Assembly (NCBI GenBank): GCA_050873965.1
Contig: JBNMJS010000057.1
Span: forward strand, 1-11,903
From: UBA2883 sp050873965
Lineage (GTDB): Bacteria; Cyanobacteriota; Vampirovibrionia; Gastranaerophilales; Gastranaerophilaceae
Length of the DNA stretch: 11,903 nt
Direction: 5' to 3'
Part shown: positions 1 through 7,100 of the stretch, one piece after another
How positions within the stretch are numbered: position 1 is the stretch's first letter
How the letters are laid out: every line of letters begins with the position of its first letter
Position numbers and translations under genes: made by a program
The notes under the pieces: model-generated
What the model was told of the DNA's origin: nothing
Databases searched by the model: none
What the model saw: the letters and a program-made list of their open reading frames with translations, nothing else

Positions 1-60
1 ATTTTATTGTGGTTTGTTTACATTTCGTTACAATAATGAATTAGTATGTTTTTGGGGTTG

Positions 61-89
61 TTTATATTTTTTGTCAGGCAGAGCCTGAA
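61..89. repeat. Dispersed repeat copy A with short hairpin
   Basis: This is a 29-nt stretch of TTTATAT, three bases, then TTGTCAGGCAGAGCCTGAA. It contains a perfect 6-bp inverted repeat, TCAGGC-AGA-GCCTGA (74-88). A second copy occurs at 11875-11903 with the same spacing and 24 of 29 bases identical. It is probably a short dispersed intergenic element; its family is unknown to me. Confidence 0.6.
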
Positions 90-185
90 CGAACAATGCT
101 TCAAAATATATTAATTGTTTTGTTATAATGCCTCATTTCTTCTTGAATTATTTGGCTAGTCACAAAAGCGTGGTTTTTGATTATA

Positions 186-239
186 AATCTTCACCTCTCA
201 CTTTCGTTCGTACCTCTGCTCCCTCTGCTCAAGATGACG
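186..239 (-). repeat. Degenerate GTCATCTTGAGC-type dispersed repeat
   Basis: Read on the minus strand, this begins CGTCATCTTGAGCAGAGG and ends GAGAGGTGAAGATT. That resembles the GTCATCTTGAGCGAAGCGAAGATCT class of short repeats scattered in many bacterial genomes. A second CAGTATGACG-like stretch sits just to the right (245-258). The assignment is by pattern resemblance from memory and the copy is degenerate. Confidence 0.45.
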
Positions 240-300
240 AAAATAGCGTCATACTGGGACTTTAACCAAAATATCTATTAATTTTATTATAATATTTTCT

Positions 301-342
301 GGACTGCTTCGTCGTTCATTTCATTCACTTCTCGCAGTGACG
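301..342 (-). repeat. Degenerate GTCATTGCGAG...GACGAAGCAATCC dispersed repeat
   Basis: The minus strand reads CGTCACTGCGAGAAGTGA, then ACGACGAAGCAGTCC. This is a clear relative of the very common intergenic repeat with consensus CGTCATTGCGAG...CGACGAAGCAATCC. That repeat is often mis-annotated as peptides containing RHCEERSDEAI. Here the corresponding frame reads RHCEK and then stops, so the minus-strand open frame at 325-567 ends inside this repeat and is very probably not a gene. Confidence 0.65.
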
Positions 343-356
343 TATTTTAACAAGGG

Positions 357-533
357 ACAAATAAAATTCGACCTTAACGTAGTGAACCATCATTGTTTTA
401 TTCTGCTCTATGTTGCGGTGTTTGAGTGAATTTACTAGTATATAAAATATCTGTAAATTCACGAGTTCCGAAACTCTATGCAGAATAATTACAAATGATG
501 TGTGAATGAAGTTCAGGTCAGGAGTTTCTTTGT
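357..533. repeat. Long imperfect inverted repeat (~78-nt arms)
   Basis: Two arms, roughly 357-435 and 453-533, pair imperfectly around a 17-nt centre. Matching blocks from outside to inside are ACAAA/TTTGT, GACCTtAAC/GTTcAGGTC, CATCATT/AATGATG, ATTCTGC/GCAGAAT, CGG/CCG, and a perfect 10-bp GTGAATTTAC/GTAAATTCAC (426-435 with 453-462). The blocks appear in strictly mirrored order, so a chance origin is unlikely. It may be a palindromic mobile repeat (MITE-like or RPE-like) or the gene of a rod-shaped structured RNA. The sequence alone does not decide. Confidence 0.65.
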
Positions 534-566
534 GCAACGTTTCTTTGCGGTCAAAGAAATGTTGCA
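533..566. repeat. 15-bp stem-loop next to the palindrome
   Basis: TGCAACGTTTCTTTG (533-547) pairs with CAAAGAAATGTTGCA (552-566) around a CGGT loop, with only one G-T wobble. No T-run follows on either strand, so it is not a classical terminator. It abuts the long palindrome and may be part of the same element or transcript. Confidence 0.7.
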
Positions 567-638
567 AAATAATTAAATAAATAATTCAAAGCATTAAAAT
601 TAAACAAATTAAACGATTTGAAAATCTTTTCAAAAATA

Positions 639-661
639 AAAACCGACGATTTGTCGGTTTT
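639..661. terminator. Strong bidirectional Rho-independent terminator
   Basis: AAAACCGAC (639-647) pairs with GTCGGTTTT (653-661) around the loop GATTT, giving a 9-bp stem with a GC core. On the plus strand the stem runs into TTTTACATTTTTAC. On the minus strand the complement of the A-rich left flank gives a comparable T-rich tail. It could stop leftward transcription from the minus-strand genes at 846-2043 and any rightward transcript from the repeat region. Confidence 0.8.
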
Positions 662-798
662 ACATTTTTACAACTTTTTTAAATTGATTTTAACCTGTAT
701 ATATTATTTCCATTCACTGACGCACACACTTACAAATGTACACTTTTACCTTCCAAGAATTACATATTAAATTTGTTTTATTTCGAAAAAGAAGAACT

Positions 799-831
799 TG
801 CCTCCGAACCTATGACGTCATGCCGGAGGCA
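799..831 (-). terminator. Stem-loop just downstream of the small minus-strand gene
   Basis: TGCCTCCG (799-806) pairs perfectly with CGGAGGCA (824-831). The 17-nt loop contains the 8-bp palindrome TGACGTCA (813-820). The stem begins 14 nt after the stop codon of the small gene on the minus strand and is followed there by AGTTCTTCTTTTTCG. A terminator for that gene is the simplest reading. The GC-rich stem in such AT-rich DNA could also mark a dispersed repeat. Confidence 0.45.
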
Positions 832-845
832 TATTATAGGATTAG

Positions 846-1082
846 TTAAACTTCCACGAATAAACGTTGACCAACAATGTTTGGTTTATTGTTGTAGTAA
901 CCTGCAAAATAACCACCACTTACTGGTCTATTTTGTGCGTATCCTGAATAAGATCTCGCATTAACAAACGGATTACCAAATGGATTACCGCTAACTGCAC
1001 TTGTTTGTGCTGGTGCAACTGCTGCTGCATTGTTTGTGCTTGGAACTAGCACCTTTGTTAGTAAACTCACGATTCCTGCCAT
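846..1082 (-). CDS. Small Gly/Asn/Tyr-rich hypothetical protein (78 aa)
   Basis: I do not recognise this protein. The chosen ATG (MAGIVSLLTK) has GAGG nine bases upstream on the minus strand, a better start than the TTG nine codons further up. The first ~13 residues are apolar (MAGIVSLLTKVLV). An Ala/Pro/Thr/Ser linker follows, then a Gly/Asn/Tyr/Phe-rich stretch with a tandem GNPFGNPF (about residues 34-41) and SGGYFAGYYNN. There are no cysteines and little charge. The composition suggests a low-complexity, possibly disordered or self-associating protein; the N-terminus is too short for a typical membrane anchor. It has its own candidate -10 box (1144-1149), and a stem-loop follows the stop. 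The metalloprotease gene lies upstream in the same direction, 145 nt away. A fortuitous frame cannot be fully excluded. Confidence 0.6.
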   Translation of the reverse strand: MAGIVSLLTKVLVPSTNNAAAVAPAQTSAVSGNPFGNPFVNARSYSGYAQNRPVSGGYFAGYYNNKPNIVGQRLFVEV

Positions 1083-1143
1083 ATTATCAAACCTCATCAA
1101 ACCTTTCAATATGTATTTAATGTTATTTTTTGGAAAGTCAAAA

Positions 1144-1149
1144 ATTATA
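1144..1149 (-). promoter_or_regulatory. Candidate -10 box for the 78-aa gene
   Basis: The minus strand reads TATAAT here, about 60 nt before the ATG at 1082. No good -35 lies 16-18 nt upstream. An alternative is TTGACT (1141-1136) with a poor -10 further on, so the exact promoter is uncertain. Confidence 0.4.
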
Positions 1150-1227
1150 ACGACTATAATTTACAAAACTTTACATATTATTAAAAAACTCATCTGTATA
1201 GAGGGTATGGCTAATCTTTATTTAATG

Positions 1228-2043
1228 TTATTTATTATTTTTTCTATGTTGGTTAATAAAAAATTTACTCATATTATTAGACAACCCAACATTTTGAATC
1301 ATTAAGTGATATTTTCTAACTTCAGCAATATTTGATGCTTCATCTAACAAGTTTCTATTGTCAGAACTTGTTTGTATTAGTTTCTGCTCTTGTTGAGAAT
1401 TCTCAGAAGTAGGTTCTTGTTCGTTTTTATATTTTTCGTCAAGTTTTCTGATAACCATATCAATATCATTATCTGTCATTACAGAATACTTTGAAGCAAT
1501 CTGTCTTACAGGTGTTGCACAAGGCAAACTATACAAACATTGGATTGTATAAATATCATTTTCTGATAGGCTTACAACGCCATATTTGTGTGGGGAATAC
1601 ATAATATCTGTATCATAAGGACTATGTCCAAGTCCTAGTGCATGCCCAATTTCGTGCAAGATTGTATGAAATACTTCTGAACTCGAGTTGTACGCTTGAT
1701 GGATTTTTCCATCTGTTAATCCAATAGAAACATCTGCACCATACAATCTTTGAACAGAGTCAAAATTATAGGTACAATGACCGAGTGCTTTTCTATCAAC
1801 TCTACGCCAATCTACATTGATTTGAGAGTTTAGTAGATGTTCTACAAGATGAAAAGAAACCAAACCTTCGCTTGCTTTTTCCCAAGTTTCAAGTGCTTTT
1901 AGAACCATTGTTCTATATTCAATATCTTGACCTTGTTTAGAATAAAATTTCATTGGAGCAATATAAACAGCAAGTGGCATTTTTTGCCACCTTAAAAGGT
2001 AACCGTTTTTTACACTTTCATTCAAATATGTTTTGATTTCCAT
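1228..2043 (-). CDS. Matrixin-like zinc metalloprotease (271 aa)
   Basis: This is a metzincin-type peptidase that hydrolyses peptide bonds with a zinc-activated water. The extended zinc motif HEIGHALGLGH occupies residues 130-140 (ligands His130, His134, His140; catalytic Glu131). The Met-turn follows in DIMYS with Met148. Flanking matrixin hallmarks are RWQKMPLAVYI near residue 19, WEKASEGLVSF at 54-64, and LSENDIYTIQCLY at 159-171. The last ~80 residues are a polar, Gln/Glu/Ser/Asn-rich tail. I see no signal peptide, no cysteine-switch propeptide and no membrane segment, so it is cytosolic or leaves by another route. The start is set at ATG 2043 because a longer frame to 2127 would run antisense into ybaB. 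This ATG lacks a Shine-Dalgarno and lies within a few bases of the likely transcription start, so translation may be leaderless. It is a single gene transcribed away from ybaB. Confidence 0.88.
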   Translation of the reverse strand: MEIKTYLNESVKNGYLLRWQKMPLAVYIAPMKFYSKQGQDIEYRTMVLKALETWEKASEGLVSFHLVEHLLNSQINVDWRRVDRKALGHCTYNFDSVQRLYGADVSIGLTDGKIHQAYNSSSEVFHTILHEIGHALGLGHSPYDTDIMYSPHKYGVVSLSENDIYTIQCLYSLPCATPVRQIASKYSVMTDNDIDMVIRKLDEKYKNEQEPTSENSQQEQKLIQTSSDNRNLLDEASNIAEVRKYHLMIQNVGLSNNMSKFFINQHRKNNK

Positions 2044-2053
2044 ACTTTTATTG

Positions 2054-2060
2054 TATAATA
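2054..2060. promoter_or_regulatory. Overlapping divergent -10 boxes, metalloprotease/ybaB
   Basis: The plus strand reads TATAAT at 2054-2059, correctly placed for ybaB about 27 nt before its ATG. On the minus strand TATTAT occupies 2060-2055, 12 nt before the metalloprotease ATG. Both -35 regions are weak (TTGATT at 2033-2038 gives a short 15-bp spacer for ybaB). If both are real, polymerase can bind in only one direction at a time. Confidence 0.45.
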
Positions 2061-2085
2061 AAAAATACTGAGGAGGTAATTTGGT

Positions 2086-2418
2086 ATGAATATTATGCAA
2101 ATGATGCAACAAGCACAAAACATTCAAAAGAAATTAAAAGATGTACAACAAGAACTATCAAATGCTGAAGTTAGTGGCGAATCTTTTGGTGGTGCAGTAA
2201 AAGTTGTATGTGACGGTCAAGGTAAGTTTAAATCTATTAAACTATCAGCTGAGTTAATTAATCCAGAAAATCCAGAAGCTGTTGATGAAGATACTATCGA
2301 AACATTAGAAGATGCTATTATCACAGCAATTACTCAAACATCACAAAAAGCTACCTCTGAAATGGAAGAAAAAATTAAGTCTGTAACAGGTGGTATCAGT
2401 ATTCCAGGTTTATGTTAG
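2086..2418 (+). CDS. ybaB: YbaB/EbfC family nucleoid-associated protein (110 aa)
   Basis: This small DNA-binding protein forms dimers, coats or bends DNA, and is almost always encoded next to recR. Family hallmarks are the N-terminal helix MNIMQMMQQAQNIQKKLKDV, the turn into GESFGGAVKVVCDGQGKFKSIKL (about 31-54), and the acidic ETLEDAIITAITQTSQKATSEM helix (about 70-90). The length is normal for the family. The start is firm: AGGAGG (2071-2076) sits nine bases before the ATG. One base separates its TAG stop from the recR ATG, implying translational coupling. The family is thought to assist chromosome organisation and recombination or repair together with RecR, but its exact role is not settled. 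Confidence 0.95.
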   Translation: MNIMQMMQQAQNIQKKLKDVQQELSNAEVSGESFGGAVKVVCDGQGKFKSIKLSAELINPENPEAVDEDTIETLEDAIITAITQTSQKATSEMEEKIKSVTGGISIPGLC

Positions 2419-2419
2419 T

Positions 2420-3016
2420 ATGATTTATCCAAAGCCAATAGCAACACTTATCGAACATTTTCAAAAGTTTCCGTCTGTTGGTCCTAAATCTGCACAAAGA
2501 ATGGCTTTTCAAGTGTTGAAAATGCCTTTAGAAGAGGTTAAGAAATTTGCAGATGCGATAGTTGATGCTAAGACTCAGACATGCTCGTGTGAAATATGTT
2601 TTAATTTATCAAATACTAGTCCTTGTGAGATTTGTCAATCTACAAAGCGTGATAGGACTACTATTTGTGTTGTTGCAGAAACAAAAGATTTGGTTGCAAT
2701 AGAAAAAACTAATGAATATCATGGTTTATACCATGTATTGCAAGGTCTTATCTCTCCAATGGAAGGTATTGGTGCTGAGGATATTAGAATAAAAGAATTG
2801 TTGAATAGATTAACGGATGATGGAGTTAAAGAAATTATTTTAGCATTGAGTCCGTCAGTTGAGGGTGAAGCTACAAGTCTTTATTTAACAAAGTTGATAA
2901 AACCATTTAATTTAAAAATCTCAAGAATTGCTTTTGGTTTGCCAGTTGGTGCTGATATTGAATATGCCGACGAGGTTACTATTGCAAAGGCAATTGAGGG
3001 AAGAGTTGAGTTATAA
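2420..3016 (+). CDS. recR: Recombination mediator RecR (198 aa)
   Basis: RecR works with RecO (and RecF) to load RecA onto SSB-coated single-stranded DNA during gap repair. It forms a DNA-clamping ring. Visible domains are a helix-hairpin-helix (FPSVGPKSAQRMAF, 17-30), a Cys4 zinc finger with Cys57, Cys60, Cys69 and Cys72 in CxxC-x8-CxxC spacing, and a Toprim domain (about 80-175) that starts at VVAETKD and contains SPSVEGEATSLYL. The conserved C-terminal GLPVGADIEYADEVTIAKAIEGR segment follows. The ATG at 2420 gives the usual family length; an upstream GTG at 2390 would add ten unlike-family residues inside ybaB. There is only a weak AGG upstream, consistent with coupling to ybaB. The common NPTVEGEAT reads SPSVEGEAT here, a minor variation. 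Confidence 0.96.
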   Translation: MIYPKPIATLIEHFQKFPSVGPKSAQRMAFQVLKMPLEEVKKFADAIVDAKTQTCSCEICFNLSNTSPCEICQSTKRDRTTICVVAETKDLVAIEKTNEYHGLYHVLQGLISPMEGIGAEDIRIKELLNRLTDDGVKEIILALSPSVEGEATSLYLTKLIKPFNLKISRIAFGLPVGADIEYADEVTIAKAIEGRVEL

Positions 3017-3066
3017 TTTAGCCAACAGGTGAGTTTAATTATTATTTATACAGATTAAAATTTATT

Positions 3067-4008
3067 ATGACTGATAATATTATAGAAATAAATGATTTAA
3101 GAGTTGAATATACTTCTGCAAAAATTAATGGCAGCAAAAAAATAAAAGCAGTTAACGGTGTTTCATTAAAGTTACGAGAGGGTGAAGTGTTTGCTATTGC
3201 AGGTGAGTCTGGTTGTGGCAAATCCACTCTTGCAAAGGCAATAATGCATCTTGTACCTATACAATCAGGTGAAATTGTTTTTATGGGTAATAATATTTCT
3301 GGTTATGATAAACATCAACTTAAAGAGTATCGAAAAAATGTTCAAATGGTGTTTCAAAATCCATATTCTAGTTTAAATCCTAAAATGACAATTAAGCAAA
3401 TTTTGTTAGAACCATTAGATATAAACACTAAATTGTCTAAGGATGAAAAGTTGGCTCGTGTAATAGAAATTATAAACAAAGTTGGTTTAAACGAAAGTCA
3501 ATTAGAGTTGTATCCACATGAGTTTTCAGGTGGTCAACGTCAAAGGATTGCAATAGCAAGAGCATTGATTCTTAAACCTAAAGTTATTATTGCAGACGAA
3601 CCGGTTAGTGCATTAGATGCAAGTATTCAAGCACAAATTTTGAATATGTTGAATGATTTGAAAGAAGAGTTTAATTTAACATTGTTATTTATATCCCATG
3701 ATTTGAGTGTAATTAAATTTTTGTCAGACAAAGTTGCGATTATGTACTTAGGCGAAATTGTTGAAACTGGTACAAAAGATGAAATCTTTAATAATCCTAT
3801 GCACCCTTATACAAAAGCATTATTGCACGCAGTGCCAAAGTTTGGTAAAAAAACAGAAAATCTTTTATCTGGTGATATTCCAACTGAACTACCAAAAGGT
3901 TGTAAATTTTATTCTAGGTGTGAAATCGCTAGTGAAGAATGTGATAAAAATAAAATAGAATTATTAGAAATATCTCCTACTCATAAAGTGCGTTGTTGTA
4001 AATTGTAA
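3067..4008 (+). CDS. Peptide/nickel-type ABC transporter ATPase, OppF/DppF-like (313 aa)
   Basis: This is the cytoplasmic ATP-hydrolysing subunit of an oligopeptide/dipeptide (or nickel) importer. Motifs in order are Walker A GESGCGKST (46-54), Q-loop Gln97 in VFQNPYSSLNP, signature FSGGQRQR (153-160), Walker B VIIADEP with Glu178, D-loop SALD, and H-loop His211 in SHDLSV. The C-terminal oligopeptide-transporter extension begins at HPYTKALLHAVP (246-257). It ends with Cys279, Cys285, Cys292, Cys310 and Cys311, the C-x5-C-x6-C-like pattern seen in this subfamily. No partner ATPase, permease or binding protein is adjacent, so the rest of the transporter must be elsewhere. The gene begins 50 nt after recR without a clear Shine-Dalgarno, and read-through from ybaB-recR is plausible. 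The substrate cannot be told from sequence. GQRQRIAIARAL and VSALDASIQAQ favour the Opp/Dpp group over other ABC families. Confidence 0.93.
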   Translation: MTDNIIEINDLRVEYTSAKINGSKKIKAVNGVSLKLREGEVFAIAGESGCGKSTLAKAIMHLVPIQSGEIVFMGNNISGYDKHQLKEYRKNVQMVFQNPYSSLNPKMTIKQILLEPLDINTKLSKDEKLARVIEIINKVGLNESQLELYPHEFSGGQRQRIAIARALILKPKVIIADEPVSALDASIQAQILNMLNDLKEEFNLTLLFISHDLSVIKFLSDKVAIMYLGEIVETGTKDEIFNNPMHPYTKALLHAVPKFGKKTENLLSGDIPTELPKGCKFYSRCEIASEECDKNKIELLEISPTHKVRCCKL

Positions 4009-4069
4009 AAATTACACTTGGTTACATTTTGTAAATAATTTTTCTGGAAGGTAGCAAAAAGTAGTATTT

Positions 4070-4100
4070 ACATGTGTTAGAGTATTGTATCAACATGTGT
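4070..4100 (+). promoter_or_regulatory. ACATGTGT direct repeat upstream of the giant gene
   Basis: ACATGTGT occurs at 4070-4077 and again at 4093-4100, 23 bp apart start to start. The second copy falls between the candidate -35 and -10 of the giant gene, where a bound regulator would block or modulate initiation. No known regulator is inferred. Confidence 0.35.
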
Positions 4101-4112
4101 GTGAAATATTAT
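4085..4112 (+). promoter_or_regulatory. Candidate promoter of the giant gene
   Basis: TTGTAT (4085-4090), a 16-bp spacer and TATTAT (4107-4112) form a reasonable sigma-70-type promoter. It would give a leader of about 13 nt that just includes the ribosome binding site AAGGAAG (4121-4127), six bases before the ATG at 4132. No strong terminator precedes it, so read-through from the ABC gene is also possible. Confidence 0.5.
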
Positions 4113-4131
4113 TTTTATTTAAGGAAGTGCA

Positions 4132-7100
4132 ATGAAAGTTAATTTATTTACTCAAAAACCAACTACATTTAAGGGTGTGCGTGAAGATAGAAATACAACA
4201 GCCCAACTAAAACAAAACAATGATTATTCTTTAACAGAACCAAACCAACGTCGTATCAACAAGGCTATTGAAAACCTTGCGAAACAACGTGGTGAAGAAA
4301 ATATCAAATTCTTGTTAGATGTTGGTGAAAATATCAAATATCAAACTAATATTGATAATGGAAAAGCAACAAAAAATGAGTGGAAAAATAAATTAAAGAA
4401 TGCTACTGAAGAATCACTTGCACATTCAAATCCTATTCTTAGAGAAAAATATGAACCTGAAATAAAAAGAGTATTTGACGATAAAAAAGCATTAAATATG
4501 GATGAAAAGGCAATCCTTGCTCATAAAAAATCTATCATGAAACATGTTGATATGAGTCAATTAGATGATAATCCAAACGAAAATATCAAAAATCTTGAAA
4601 AGAATATGGATTATTTTATTACATCTACAGAAACTCCAACAAAACAAAAAAGATATGTAATGCAAAAATTAGACTTTTTTATGAGTCCTAATTATAAAAT
4701 TAATCCACAATTAGAGGATAAGAAAACAAAAGTTTTGGCTGAAATGATGAACGACTTAGTAATTAATACACCTGAGTCAAAAATTCCTAATATGAAAGCC
4801 GTAAACCAAAAGTCACACGGTATGTGTGCTGCTATTTCTATTGCTAGAAAAGCAGTTGCTTATGAAGATAAACCTGATTATGTAGATTCAATATTATCTG
4901 AATTAGATAACAAAGATACTATGAAGGTTTATGATAGACAAAACTTAGGTTCAGGTGAAAAAGTTCCAGTAAGAAAAACTTTTGTTGATTTTGATTATGC
5001 TCAACAAAAAGGTTACAGAATTATTGATGCATCAACATTGCAATGGATGAATGTTGCTGGCATGTATGGTGCAACTAACGAAAATTTACATGAATTCAAT
5101 GCGTTTGATAAAAATAATTTTGATGCTTTCCATGATGCTTTCTTTACAAAGAATATGGATGATACCGATTTAAAACGTAAACAATGTTATTATCAAGCAT
5201 TATCAAAAGCAAAAGATGATATTGGCTCAGTAAAATCATCAAAAATTAAATCTGATTTAAGTATTGCTTCTGACAATGCTAATTATGATAAGAATTTGAA
5301 ATTGGTTCAACAATATAATGATTCGTTGAAAAAGGATATTAAATCTATTTTGCCATCAGCAAAGAAAGATGAAATTCACTCTGTAATATCTGATTTACAT
5401 AAACTTTCTCAACCTGTATCAGAAGATATTGAAAAACTTGATGAAAATTTAAAAGACTATGCTTTTATTCCTAATGAAGAAGCATCACAGAAAAATAAAA
5501 AAATAAGAAATTATTTTATGGATAATTTCGCAAATGGTGTTGATGAAAAAGCTTTGAAAGAACATTCTGAGGACTTAATTGATTCTATTGATACAATTGA
5601 TACATTAGAAAAGAGTTTGCATTCTTCAACTCCTCGCTCAAAACAAGTTGCTAATGCTCGTAAATTGTACGAAGCAGAAGCAATTTATAGAGCAAGTACA
5701 ATTTTAGGTCTTTTTGAAGAAGATAATTTAACAGACAATTTAATTAAACATAAAATTCCTGATAGAGAAACTCGTATATCTCAAGGTTATGCAACTGTAA
5801 TTGATAGAATACAGAAGAAAGATGATAAAAAATTGATGGCTCATTTTGCAACAAGATTTGAGGTTGACCCTGATGATAAAAAAGCAATTCTTGAAAATTT
5901 GAATGCTATCAAAGAAAATGTAGATGCTTTATCAACAAGAGGTTTTGATAGTTTGTATGCACAAATGGGTTATGGTAGCCGTCGTGCAATATTATTAAAT
6001 GAAATGCACGCTAGTGCTGAACAAATTAAATCTGGTGATAAAAATGAATTACGTCATGCTGCAGTTAGTATGGATGTAAAACAAGATAAAAATACAGTTT
6101 TAAAAGAATATGATAAACTTGAAAAGAATTTAAAAGAAAATCCAAAAGATGAAAAAGTTTATATTGAAACATTTAACAAATTAGGATTTAAAGATCAAGG
6201 CAATGCATTTGCAGATGTGTTTAATTCTTTTGTTAAAGAAATGACAGATAAAGATAGTCCAAATTCTCAAGTATATAAGGCTGCATTCAAAGAAGCTTCT
6301 GGCTTAGCACCTGATGCACCTGATGACGTTGTTTTTGAAGCTGTAAACAAAATTGGTAGCCAATTCTCTTTACTTGCATCAAATATGGATGCTGCTGCTA
6401 ATTTGTTAGAAGTTAGAAATGATGATGGAACAACTTATTTTACAGTTTCTGGTAAAGATATTATTTTACAAAAATTAGAAAAAGATGGAACTTTGATACC
6501 AGAAAAAGATATGGCTAAGTTGCAAGACAGATTTACTAGAATTGATAAAATCCGTTCACAAGATGAATTTTCAAGCAGACAAGGTAAAATTGCGGATCCA
6601 TCATTGTATAGGTTCTCTGCAGAAGAAAAAGCTGCAATAAAGAAAATTGATAAAAAAGTTAATGCAATGTATTCAGATGTTGTTAGAAACTTGAATTATC
6701 AATATAAAGATATTAAGAAACCTCTTGAAGATTTAGCAAGGGAAGTTGGTACTAATGAGGGTACTTATTGGGTATCATCAGAAGGTCATAGTGGTTTGTA
6801 TAGTGCTCAACAAGTTAAAATCTTTGAACAGTTGACTGATAAACCATATTATGAAATAAGTGATTTAAACCGTGCTGTTGATATTATCACAGGTGGCGTT
6901 CATTCAGGTGTATCATCATCAAGTGTATTTCACGATAGAATGGGTGGTCACGCTCAGTATGTTGCAGATATTAGAGAAAATGAAAAGAATGGTAAAAATA
7001 TTCTGTTCCACGATAATACTTGGGGTGCTTCAGAACATGAAAATACATGGATTGACTCTGAAGGTTTGATGAGAACAGATTATAGTGATAGACGTGGTGG

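Larger units (their letters stand above)
1..845. other. Gene-free, repeat-rich intergenic segment
   Basis: No reading frame here has both a plausible ribosome binding site and protein-like composition. The segment holds several structural elements listed separately: a short dispersed repeat (61-89), two degenerate dispersed repeats (186-239 and 301-342), a long imperfect palindrome (357-533), a hairpin (533-566), a bidirectional terminator (639-661) and a further stem-loop (799-831). An extended -10 box (TGTTATAAT, 121-129, plus strand) lies in the left part without a clear -35. If it is active, transcription would run rightward through the palindrome to the terminator. Nothing else was recognised in 1-60 or 662-798. 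Confidence 0.7.

Noticed and set aside
128..262. 44-codon plus-strand frame from the ATG overlapping the extended -10 at 121-129
   Set aside because: It has no ribosome binding site, and half of it is the degenerate dispersed repeat; the peptide has no family features.
325..567. 80-codon minus-strand open frame
   Set aside because: It runs through the hairpin, the long palindrome and the GTCATTGCGAG-type repeat, ends in the repeat-derived RHCEK, and lacks a ribosome binding site.
357..661. 6S RNA or another named housekeeping RNA
   Set aside because: The overall rod shape is suggestive but I could not identify a conserved open-complex-like central bubble or other diagnostic sequence.
1114..1233. 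15-bp direct repeat TATTTAATGTTATTT (1114-1128 and 1219-1233)
   Set aside because: It is exact, but composed almost only of A and T in AT-rich DNA, and has no mirrored or functional context.
2044..2127. N-terminal extension of the metalloprotease frame
   Set aside because: The added residues are antisense to the ybaB start and ribosome binding site and do not look like a signal peptide.
2390..2419. Upstream GTG start for recR
   Set aside because: It adds ten residues inside ybaB; the ATG at 2420 gives the normal family length and N-terminus.
754..4055. Shared TGGAAGGTA upstream of the giant gene (plus) and in 753-762 (minus)
   Set aside because: Only nine bases match exactly and the flanks diverge quickly; chance is an adequate explanation.
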